Positions 36,055 to 45,910 of a DNA stretch of 64,000 nt are shown here, one piece after another. Below the pieces are notes generated by a model. The model was not told the DNA's origin and ran no database searches. It saw only the letters and a list, made by a program, of their open reading frames with translations. A program made the translations under genes and the position numbers. How positions within the stretch are numbered: the stretch's first letter is position 1; the number at the start of each line of letters is the position of its first letter. This DNA comes from Pyrenula massariospora (taxonomy: Eukaryota > Ascomycota > Eurotiomycetes > Pyrenulales > Pyrenulaceae), in contig JAGFMI010000026.1 in NCBI GenBank assembly GCA_021030905.1, forward strand, positions 434,001 to 498,000, given 5' to 3'.

Positions 36055-38578
36055 ATGCCACCCTCACCTCCACGATCCAGGGCCACCAGCCCTCCCACTT
36101 CTCCGCGGTCCGTCACCCGAGGAGATTCGCAATATGCGCCCATGAACCCCAGCCGTCTGCGAACCTCTGTCGCTGTGTCTCCAGAATCGAGAAATGATGA
36201 GAGTGCTAGCGAGAACAGCGATCAATACTCTCCAAAGAGCCGTGGCTTGGATTTTGAACCCGATGGAGTCGAGCCGATCCCCGGGCGCTCTGACGTTATC
36301 ACTGGGGACGAAGGAGCCGCTGTTCATGGACGAATAACGGAGCCCCACCACACAGGAGCCGATGCGAGAACGAGGACTCTGGAGAACTACCACAAATCTG
36401 GTGCATGCGGCTCAAGAAACTGCAGTCACGGAACCTTTTCTCCCCATCTACGCAGTAGCGCTAGCAGCATCAGCTCTGCGAATGGTTTTGGAGGAAGGTG
36501 GCCCGGTGGCTTGACAGACGATGGCGACGCGAGAGACCAAGCGCATGGACTTTTTGGGGACACAATTGCAGATGGCGTCTTGGGAGGAAGGGAGCATAAT
36601 ATGAGTACCACCAAGTGGCTGGCGAAAAGACACGGAATTAGGAACTCAAGAACAATGTGGGTGGGGTGGGATAGCAGATGGAATCCGCTAACATCATATC
36701 AGGTATCTATCGTACTATTTCCCCTTTCTCAATTGGGTCCGGCAATACCAATGGAGATGGTTCCAAGGCGACCTGGCTGCTGCTCTTACAATGGCTTCTT
36801 TCTATATTCCCATGTCCCTGTCTTATGCTTCAAACCTCGGCCACATCCCACCGATTAACGGGCTGTATTCCTTCGTCTTCAATCCATTAATTTACGCCCT
36901 TCTAGGTACATGCCCTCAAATGGTAGTTGGTCCAGAGGCCGCAGGGTCTCTTCTGGTTGGGACTGTTGTTCGAACAAGCGTGGATCGAGGCCATTCTAGT
37001 GATGAGGATGACCTCTTAAATGCAAGGATTGCCGGTGTCGTCACGGGCACTGCAGGCGCAGTCATCTTCATCGCGGGACTGACAAGACTCGGCTTTTTGG
37101 ATAGCGTTCTTAGTCGACCGTTTTTGAGAGGGTTTATAAGCGCCATTGGTTTCGTCATTCTCGTCGATCAACTGATACCAGAGCTTGGGCTTACCCGCTT
37201 AGAGCGCCACACAGCAGGCGTTGAGCATGGTAGCAGTGTCACCAAACTGATCTTTTTGGTTCAGAATTTATCGCACACCCATGCCCTTACTGCGGCAGTA
37301 TCTCTTGGCAGTTTTGCAATCATTATGGTGTGTCGATCACTCAAGCGCCGTCTCCAACCAAGCATTCCTTCCATGGCATACATCCCGGACCGTTTCATCG
37401 TGGTCGTGTTGTCTGCGATATGCTGTTGGAAGTTCGAATGGGATAAAGCGGGTTTATCGATCCTCGGCAATGCCAAAGCAGTGGACGGAAACCCTTTTCC
37501 GTTCCATTTCCCGTTCCGCTTCTCACATATGAAGCATATCGATACCGCACTTGGCACCGCATTCCTGATAGCCTTGCTTGGCTTCTTCGAGTCTTCGGTC
37601 GCTGCGAAAAGCTTGGGCGAAGGCTCTCACGATCTTAAGGGGGTGACGCTGAGCGCCAATCGTGAGCTTGTTGCTCTCGGCGTGGCGAATTTGGTGGGAG
37701 GGTGCTTTATGGCCCTACCAGCATTTGGTGGCTACGGTAGAAGCAAGGTAAATGCGTCAACTGGTGGGACAACGCCTATGAGCAGCATCCTTCTCAGCGT
37801 CATCACGATCATTTGCGTTCTATTCCTTCTACCTTATTTCTATTACCTTCCCAAAGGGGTTTTGTCTGCCATGATCTCTGTGGTGGCGTACTCTCTCATT
37901 GAAGAATGCCCCCATGACCTCCACTTCTTCTTCAAGATCCGGGGCTGGACCGAGCTGTCTTTGATGGTGATCATCTTTTTGGCAACTATTTTTTACTCTT
38001 TGTCTTTAGGTATCGCCCTAGGGATTGGCCTGTCTATCCTGGCTTTGATCAAACACTCCACAAAACCCCGAATTCAGATCCTGGGTAAAGTTCCAGGCAC
38101 CACTGATAAGTTCGAGAATGCAGAGTTGAACCCGCAAAGTCTAGAGTTCATTGAGGGGTGTTTGATTGTGAAGATCCCTGAACCACTGACATTCGCCAAC
38201 ACGGGAGAATTGAAGACTAGGCTGCGGCGGTTAGAATACTACGGAACCGATGCCGCTCATCCGGCGCTTCCACGTGTACGACATGAAGAACACAATAAGA
38301 ACTTGATATTTGATGTACATGGAGTGACGGGAATCGACGGCTCTGGGACACAAGTCTTGACCGAGATTGTAGAAGCGTACGTGAAAAAGGGGGTTCGGGT
38401 GTTCTTCTGCAGGCTCCCCACAAAACGGAGCAAGGTCTTTAAGAACTTTCAGAGTAGTGGGATTGTGGAATTATGCGGTGGACCATCTCATTTCGTGGCA
38501 AGTGTAGAAGAAGCCTTGAGAATGACTGAGCTCGAAGAATTGGATGATGACTGGAGGCAGCAGAGAAGCCAAGTTTGA
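36055..38578 (+). CDS. SulP-family transporter, Vsb1 (YGR125W)-like
   Basis: Membrane transporter of the SLC26/SulP fold; its closest relatives in my knowledge are yeast YGR125W/Vsb1, a vacuolar protein needed for storage of basic amino acids, rather than the sulfate permeases. Exons 36055-36656 and 36703-38578 encode 825 aa. The 46-nt intron (GTGGGT/GCTAACA/ATCAG) joins NSRTM to YLSYYFPFLNWVRQYQW. The first 200 residues are a Ser/Pro-rich cytoplasmic tail. TMASFYIPMSLSYASNL, HIPPINGLYSF and MVVGPEAAGSLLVG are the typical core blocks. A C-terminal STAS domain follows (IFDVHGVTGIDGSGTQVLTEI). Substrate and vacuolar location are inferred from family only. Confidence 0.88.
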
Positions 38579-39136
38579 ATAGATAACACCTAGAGACGGC
38601 AATGTTGCTCCATCGACTAGATGCTCCTAATTACGAATCAAGGCAGGGCCTTCGGCTCGTGACCATTTTCTAGTGAGAACAACATCGTTTTCTTTCTTGC
38701 GATGCCGGTGGTCATCCGATCATTACACCTCTAAAGACATATTGATATTATCCGCTTTATTGGGATCCGGCACCCTTTTCAAGCTTGGGGAAATAGAAGG
38801 GAGCAAGTGGATATTACACCGGGGCTGTGATGGAAACAAGAGTCGGATTCCTAGGGGCAAAGGACTAAGTGTGTTAATCACCAAGTGTGGTAATCACCAA
38901 AGAAAGGACAGTGCTGGAAATGGGCTGAGAAATGTATGGATTATTGGAGAGGCTTTCTTTCGTAGAATGGGGCTTATGTTCGACATTGAAAACGAACAGG
39001 TTGGCTTTAGATCTTATTGAAGTGCGAACAGATATGATGATCCGACTACTTCTCAATCGTGAAGTTTTTGCCAACGCCGTATGCTGGATTGCCAGCAGCT
39101 CCAACATCTAGAAGTTGTAGCCTAAATTGTGTACCA
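38579..39136. other. Intergenic region between convergent genes
   Basis: 3' flanks of the transporter and GLTP genes. It contains a 16-bp tandem duplication at 38867-38898 (AAGTGTGTTAATCACC, second copy with one change). Nothing else. Confidence 0.4.
38867..38898. repeat. Two-copy 16-bp tandem repeat
   Basis: Copies at 38867-38882 and 38883-38898 differ at one base (T/G at position 9). Simple local duplication in a 3' flank. Confidence 0.7.
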
Positions 39137-39858
39137 TCACCATTGAGCTTCTGGGGTCTTCTGGAAATTCTTTAATATCTCCACCCTCTTCTCTAAAGCA
39201 TCCAGCCACTCGTGTAACGGCTTCCAAATCTGGTCCACCTCCTTCGGATCATTCACCATTTTCTCATAGAACGCTTTCCTGTAAGGTGTTGCACTCATAG
39301 CCGCACTAAAGACAGGCTTCACCATGAAGGAATGATGTGGTGCCAAGGTGTTTTTATAGGCGCCTCGAAATGATGCTGCAAGTTCCTCGTCTCGATTGGT
39401 AACATTCTGCCGCAGAGCCTGCGCCGTAAAATCTAATCCACGGACAAGCCAGAGAAGTCCTTCAGAGGCTTTATGTGACTTGGTCTTGAGCTCGTTGGTG
39501 ACCAGGGTTTGGAGGGTACCGGACTCGTTGGGCGCCACTAATTGTCGCTCTCGTAGTTTCTGTATCGGGACGTGAGCCTTTGGCATGGGAGGCGGCAAGG
39601 TGGCTACACTTTTATATTTCCAAGCATATCGTTCTTCACTGGAGTAAACGCTACCGAGCCGAGTAGGTCTATGACAATTTGAGCCACGGGGAAGCTTGAA
39701 AATATCTCAATTAACGAACCGAACAGGCTGGTCAAGCTTTCCGCTGCCTCGAGGAAGTCCTTGGTTGCAATGCCATTGCCCTCAAGTAAAGGGACGTCGA
39801 CGAAGGATTTGCGGAGGGTTTGGAGGAAAGTGCCGCCTTGAGGAATGATCAGAGACAT
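39137..39858 (-). CDS. Glycolipid transfer protein (GLTP fold)
   Basis: Cytosolic carrier of glycosphingolipids. Exons 39858-39610 and 39559-39137 encode 223 aa, the normal GLTP size. The 50-nt intron (39560-39609) runs GTGTAG...GATACAG and joins NDMLGNIK to KLRERQL. Lipid headgroup residues of the family are present: Asp77, Asn81 and Lys84 in DMLGNIKK, Trp120 in EGLLWLVRGL, and His158/159 in LAPHHSFM. The all-alpha fold is continuous, with no signal peptide. A homologous yeast protein is lacking, but Pezizomycotina have one (HET-C2 in Podospora). This gene could therefore be a HET-C-type protein, but allelic incompatibility cannot be judged from one sequence. Confidence 0.93.
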
Positions 39859-40189
39859 TTTGCACCTCTACATAGGTGGATGAAGGTCACTTTGAATTCT
39901 GTGGACGATCTACCAAACGGCGCTTGTTTGTCGATCGTGGAGGGGATGTGGGGGATGCTTGTCCAGGGGCTTGCCAATTTAGGGGATCCTGGGCATCGTC
40001 ATTTCTCCCCAACTTTCGAGATTTCAGGCATTGCGCATTCCTCTCCGACGAGGAGCCCTAGAACGCGCCATCATCATTTCTTAGCCCATCCCCTTCAATT
40101 CCCACTTCCTCCATACCGACAAGAAGCTTGGACTGCCTCCTAGAACCTGTGTTACACGCCACGCCACGCCACCAGCTTCCCCACTGCTA
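39859..40189. promoter_or_regulatory. Divergent promoter GLTP / Spo71-like
   Basis: Short spacer between divergent starts. An open frame at 39820-40143 overlaps the GLTP start and has no recognisable content. Confidence 0.4.
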
Positions 40190-43100
40190 ATGAGTGCTAC
40201 GCAGCGGTCTGATAGTAACGTGCCCGATCATGGCTACGAGGTCTTGAATTCCGGCAGCTACACTGCTGAGAGGCTCGTTCGCGCTCCTACCATCCGGCTT
40301 TAGCTGCATTGGCTTACACGTTCTAGAAACATGCTTCCGCTGAACACCTCCACCTAACGTCTCGCCGCTTTTTCATTGGACCTATCCCAGAAGGCTGGCT
40401 GAACAGCCATCGTAAATCATGGTATAAACGAAGGCTGGAGCTAAGCTCGTACTCGTCGCGAAAAGCAACATTCACAGCTGCAGATAGCTCTCTTCACCAG
40501 AGAACGGGACAGTTAAGTGGCGATAGACCATCTGCGCTCGCCGTCCTTGGGCAAAGCTTCCCACAGCCAGAGGATATTTACAACTCGGACACACAGAACG
40601 AAGCAGTAGCTACAGATGACGGGGAAGGCGACGATGTTGCTCCTACTGCTCTTGAGCCAGTAGACACAGATCACGAACAACCAGTACAGCTACCTGGCCA
40701 TGTCTCGCAGGAACTTGGAATTTCGGACGCCAAGGACCCAATGGCCCCGAAAAAGATTCCAGCTCCTTCAGACAAAGGTCTTCCTGTAGATGGAGTACAT
40801 CAGGACTATCCTCATTCGGATGCAGGCTCGCCAAGCTTAGCTACAATGAAGAGCCCTACAACATCCGCCACGGGTGATACATTTACCACTGCAAGAGAAG
40901 AATCGAGCCCAGAGAAGTCGAATCGTTTCCTGGAAGCCGGCATTCATCAAGTGAAGGCGTCTCAGGATGATGGCCAGCAAGCAGGGCCTAGTGAGGCAAT
41001 GGAGAACCGATTGTCTTCTTCGTTTGGTCAAGGAACTTCACGAAGCTCTACACCCGGCAATGGCAATCGAGCAGACTCTGCTGCGTCACTACTACAGCAT
41101 AAGGATACTAACATTACGTCGAAAAAGTCTAAAAACTCGTTACGCCAGCACGAGCCGAGACCGGCAGAAGATATTGAGCCAGAGAATACCGGTCGCCCTC
41201 TTGCTCATACTTCTACCGGAGTTCGATTCGATATATCGGAAAACGTTACCCATCGTAAGGACAGGATCAAACGTAACGTTGCTGGAAAGTACGATCGCGC
41301 CTCCGCTAAAGCCGCGAGAAGAAACACGCTGCGTGAAGGAACTATGATAAAAATGGAGAAGATGCTCGTGCGATCGGAATTAACGTTAAATGATGTTGAT
41401 CGGGATTTTGACGAGAATGCCAGCATGAAAATTGAGACTAAGCTCTTGGACAAATGGCGTGAATTTATGGTTGTCGTGCGAAAGAACGATCAAGACGAAG
41501 CCGACTTCCGACTCCAAATGTACAAAAGTCGAGTGATTCCTGACGTAGAGGACGGCAAAACCAAACGGAAATGCACACATGAAATCAAATTGAACCCTGC
41601 AAACACAAAGGTCAACCTGTATTCATCTCTGGATAGGACCATTTGTATCTGGCATCCGTTTAAAAAGGGAACTCGGATCTTTATCATGCGGACTCGAGCT
41701 GCTGCTCACTCTGTCGAATGGTATACCTTCCTCAGAGATGCATTGGGCTGGCCACGCCCTTCATTTTTACAGATAAACGTGCCAGATCTGAGTCTTAGCT
41801 TGCGTCTTGAACGCCCTTTTGAAGACCTTGAATCCAGCAGGAACCGTGTCCAGAACCTGAACAGGGATGACCCTGCCTACATGCGAGCAATCACGGAAGA
41901 GCAAGCTGTTGCTGGCAAGATGGTTGGGAAATGCTTAGAGATGCTCCAAGGGGACTCTGAATGGGCCAACGTCTTGGATCAATGGTCTAAGACTGAGAAG
42001 ATGGGTCTGGCGTGGAAACGGTACGACCGTTTAGAGTGGGTCCATGGACCGAATGAGCAAAAGATGTACGGCTCAATGGCCATGCAACATTCGCACGATC
42101 TTGAGCTTAGGCCGAAACAACATTATCCCACCTCTGCAACCGGACGAAATGGAAAGCTTCACCGCGAGCCGGCGCCTGTCGAGGGATTTCTAATCCGTTT
42201 AACCTCGCAGAAGGGCCTTCATCAACGGCTCGGTAAGATGTTCTTCAAAAGATTGTATTTTACAACGCAAAATCAGTATTTGGTTTTCTGTCGGCCTGCG
42301 AGAAGCACTCCTCCCCATCCTCCACGCTTGCAGACCATTAGCGGAACAAACATTCCCTCGGCTGGAGAAATTGTTGAGAAGAGCCCCATGATGTTCGACG
42401 TTGACCCGTATTCATTGGATGGCGCTGAGATCAAATGGCTGAAATCAGGAAACAAGGATTACATCATGCGTCATGACGAGCGTGCATATGAGGAGAGCCT
42501 CAGGAACATCAGAAACCTGGTTGACTGTGACGGATATATCAATCTGTGCAAAGTAGTGAAGGTTCGGAGCATGCATTGGGGGGCCTCGCCTGTGGACGAA
42601 CATGTGGATGCTGGGTCTGACGTTGATTACCACGAAGAGGTCTCAGACACCCGGCATGATGATGGTGAGACAAACCGATTTGACGAGGACCGAGTTTTTG
42701 AACTCGTCTTGAATAATGGTCTCGTGATCCGCCTGCAAGCATATAATGCCGACACGAAGGATGAATGGATCAGGAGAATTCGGCAGCTTGTGAGATATTG
42801 GAAGCTTCGAAAAGCAGCGGATATGGATCTCGTTAAAGCCGTTCGACAGTCGAACCTCGAGAAGCTTAGCATCGACGAGGAAATGGAAGCCATGATTGGG
42901 CAATTTGCCAAAAAATGGGAGGTCTCAAAGTCCGAAGCTTCTCCTCAGCTTTACAATATGTGTGGTATTGCCTGCTGTCGGTCTATGTCAATGGCTGGAC
43001 AGCTTTACCGAAAGCCTCGACGGCATGGAAGTTTTGTCCGTTGCAATGTGATACTGACAAGCGGTAAGATGATAATCTTCCAAGGGTCATTGCGAAAGCG

Positions 43101-43533
43101 GACCGGGAAGGAGATTCCACATATCCATCAAGAGCGGCAGACGGCCCTCGATCTTCGTGATTGCTACCTTTACAGCGGTCTCCTGACCGAGGAAGATCTG
43201 CTCTACCACAATCAGACGTTCGACAGCAACCACCCAGGATTGCATGCTCTGCATCGGGTCTATCTTGAGGATGGGTGGACCTCGTCTGACGACGACGTAA
43301 TGACCTGCTTTGTCATCTGGCACGGGCTGCGTAGGTCCTTCTTCAAAGCAAACGAGGAGACCAATGGCGGCGGCACGCGCCAGAGATTGAAGCAGGTGTC
43401 AGCTTTAGGGGTGCCAGGGAGATCTATTGTGTTTAAATGCCGGAGCCGGGCAGAGAGAGATCACTGGGTTATGAATATTGGGATGGAAATCGATCGACTG
43501 CAGCAGGGAGTGGATGCTAGGGTTGAATCGTAG
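40190..43533 (+). CDS. Spo71-like PH-domain protein
   Basis: Large cytoplasmic or membrane-peripheral protein with PH domains; yeast Spo71 acts with Vps13 and Spo73 at the prospore membrane. The longest ATG-started frame begins at 40741, but the same frame continues open to 40327 and encodes RRFFIGPIPEGWLN and RKSWYKRRLEL, which look conserved. I place a 50-nt intron at 40277-40326 (GTTCGC...TTCTAG) and exon 1 at 40190-40276 (MSATQRSDSN...SYTAERL), giving 1097 aa. The C-terminal half has LLDKWREFMVVVRKNDQDE, APVEGFLIRLTSQKG and LNNGLVIRLQAYNADTKDEW, all PH-type. The donor is weak, so exon 1 could differ. Family call good; exact start uncertain. Confidence 0.82.
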
Positions 43534-43621
43534 AAATATCATGGCGGATACTCAGCATTATTAGCAAGGCGTTGGAGGTCACTACTAATCGCTAGAAGAG
43601 GTGCCGGATTTAATTTTTATC

Positions 43622-44683
43622 TCATTTTACAATTACATTAGCGAGGAGCCTCGACTGCTCCTCTTCCTCCCCTTGGCTTTTTCGCATCCGCTTCCAGATG
43701 GCTTTGTCTGCCTCGGCGTCCTGATCTGGTAATTCCATAGCGTTTTCAGTCACCCGGTCACACCCCTCCCATGTCTTCGAACTCACGGTTTGGATGTGAC
43801 TAAAAGGCCACAGTACAGCAACGACCCTCCCGAGCACCAGGGCCTGAGAGATTGGTCCAAATACGTTGCTATCTAACGTATTGTTGTCCATGTTATCTCC
43901 CTCCACCCAAAGATGAAAGTGTGGCACAAGGATCTCATCTTGCCCACCAGCGTAATTCTTTGATCGTGGTCGGACTATGTCTCCCGGTAATCCTACCACT
44001 CTTTTCACAGCGATTCTCTCCGGATTATGTGGCGTTCGATATGTAATGACGGTGCCTCGTTGGAGCTTGCGCTGCGGGTATAGCATATTCACGAGCAGTG
44101 TGTCCCGGGTGTTGGGTTGATCGGGTTTGTGGTCGCCGTTGAAGAGTGGCGCCATTGATGGGCCGGTGGCGGCCATGGCAGTGAGAACGTGATGGTCGAA
44201 AACGACGACTACTGGGACCCACGGAAGGACGTGGTAGATGGCGAAGGACAGCAGGCGGAGAACTCGCGCTTGGAGAGTGTGTGGATCATTTTCCGATGAC
44301 TGCGAGCGGTGGGAGTCGTCCCTACCGAAGGCTCTTAGAGGCTTTGCAGGCTTCTTTGTTGGAAGCTTGGAATCTTTGGAAGACTGTGGAGGTTTTTGAT
44401 ATGGCGAAGCGTTCGGGAGAGCGTGTTGTTTGGAGAGTCGTGAGATATGTCGAGTGAAGTAACATCTGCGCGAGCCATTGACGGTATATCGGTAACCCAA
44501 GGACAAGGGAATCATCGGTAGCGATAAGAGGTTGATACAGCCATCACGTAGGGTGTGGCGCACAAGTCCCAGCATGCGAGGATGCTGGGGAGATGCACTC
44601 CAACACTTTGTTGAGCTGTAATTCAGTAGCGCGCAGTCATTAGAGACCTCACGTTGATTGCGAGGTGCATTGATAGGGTGCAC
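43622..44683 (-). CDS. IMP2: Mitochondrial inner membrane protease subunit 2 (Imp2)
   Basis: Signal-peptidase-like Ser/Lys protease that cleaves sorting signals of intermembrane-space proteins, acting with Imp1. Single exon, 353 aa. Catalytic Ser176 sits in TGPSMAPLFNG and Lys227 in ERIAVKRVVGLPGD; HLWVEGDN and DSNVFGPIS complete the S26 pattern. A hydrophobic segment (LPWVPVVVVFDHHVL, about 153-167) precedes the active site and would anchor the protein. The N-terminal 140 residues are basic, Ser/Lys/Pro-rich, and far longer than in yeast (177 aa total); they probably include the mitochondrial targeting sequence. An internal ATG at 44575 gives a shorter 317-aa form. Convergent with the Spo71-like gene. 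Confidence 0.92.
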   Translation of the reverse strand: MHPINAPRNQREVSNDCALLNYSSTKCWSASPQHPRMLGLVRHTLRDGCINLLSLPMIPLSLGYRYTVNGSRRCYFTRHISRLSKQHALPNASPYQKPPQSSKDSKLPTKKPAKPLRAFGRDDSHRSQSSENDPHTLQARVLRLLSFAIYHVLPWVPVVVVFDHHVLTAMAATGPSMAPLFNGDHKPDQPNTRDTLLVNMLYPQRKLQRGTVITYRTPHNPERIAVKRVVGLPGDIVRPRSKNYAGGQDEILVPHFHLWVEGDNMDNNTLDSNVFGPISQALVLGRVVAVLWPFSHIQTVSSKTWEGCDRVTENAMELPDQDAEADKAIWKRMRKSQGEEEEQSRLLANVIVK

Positions 44684-44727
44684 GAGCCTCTAGAGAGACT
44701 CTTTGACCATTAACAACACCGCGGGAG

Positions 44728-44757
44728 GTGAAAGTGAAAGTTGAAGTTAAAGTTGAA
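44728..44757. repeat. Short hexamer tandem repeat
   Basis: Five 6-bp units of the GTKRAA type (GTGAAA, GTGAAA, GTTGAA, GTTAAA, GTTGAA) lie upstream of the IMP2 start. Simple degenerate microsatellite. Confidence 0.6.
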
Positions 44758-44776
44758 GCTTCACACTAGTCCTGTT

Positions 44777-45121
44777 TCAGAATTTGTTACCATCAGCTTC
44801 TTTCCGCAACTCCTCCATCGACTTTTCGTTCTCATTTTTGAATCCTGCGACCGCTGTTGAGAAAATTGCATGTCAGCATCTGCTGATGTGCTCTCTTGCG
44901 CTTCTTCTGAATTGTTAGCTTTGGTCTAAAGTCCTGCTGGCCCTCTCAGGCGTCAAAACGCTGGGGTTTACCATTGGCTCCGCGTTGGGTTGGTGTTGTG
45001 AGTAACCACCTTCGGCATGGAATCTTGACAATGTCGGTGCAGTAATGATGGGGATCTCCAGCATTTTCAGAATTCGCTTTCGCGATCTGACACTCAGCCA
45101 TCTCCGCGAGTTTTGCTCCAC
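44777..45121 (-). CDS. Possible small protein gene, model uncertain
   Basis: A 68-codon frame starts at 45121 (MEQNSRRWLSVRSRKR). Downstream, an acceptor-like TGCTGACATG...TTTTCTCAACAG (ending 44854) is followed by a frame reading VAGFKNENEKSMEELRKEAD and a stop at 44777, which looks like a real hydrophilic helical C-terminus. A matching good donor was not found; GTAAAC after 44974 or so is in the wrong phase. I therefore report a possible two-exon small gene without fixing the junction. It has no recognised domain and no signal peptide. Confidence 0.3.
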
Positions 45122-45910
45122 CTCACTTCTGTTGGTAGCACATGACGACAGCCAGCCACACTTAAAACTAGCCTACAAAATCACTTTGCTTACACTTCCC
45201 AATCTATACACGGCAAAAACTATCAGACCGCTGTTTCCGGTCGACGCGATTAGTTGGAGGCCCCTTGGTAGCGTGGATCCGGGCTCTATACCCTGCCGTC
45301 AATCATAGATGTACGGTGATCCCAATAAGGCTCCGCGAAGCGATTGCGCGACTTCCAACGCTTTTTTCCTCGTCAAATGTCAGCCGATTGCTATTTCTTC
45401 AGATCTAGAAGATGTGTCCCTCCTCCGCCTCTTCACGTGTTGCCATGCTAAGGCTACAGCCATGATTGCTGACCATCGACGGTCTACGTTTGGCTTCAGA
45501 TAACTAGTGGTGCCGCATATGCCATCTTCTGGTCAGCATTGTGTCCGGCAAACATCTGTGAAACGACGAGTTATGCACAGCTTTCGGCCTTCATTTCATG
45601 TCCTCGTGCACAGCTCACAGGTTTCATTTCCTTACTCTTTCATCCTTGCAAGTGCTTTCAGAACGTTTCGTCCATGATGAGTTTGTTCCAGCTTTCTATG
45701 TTGGGACTGTATGGGCATATCCGACCCCTTGCACGGTTCCGAAAAGATCGAATATCGATCTCTACATAAATCCACTCATGTCTCGATATTTCTTGTCCTG
45801 TGTGTTCAATTTAAGGCTGTGCGAGTTTCATACGAAACAGCCTCTTTGTAGCGGCTTGCTTGAACCGACAGGGTCTGGTGACCTTTCTCCTATACTTTCA
45901 TTCCGGCGTT
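45122..45910. other. Intergenic region upstream of the secreted-protein gene
   Basis: No convincing coding sequence. It holds the promoter of the large secreted protein; no TATA box stands out. Confidence 0.4.
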
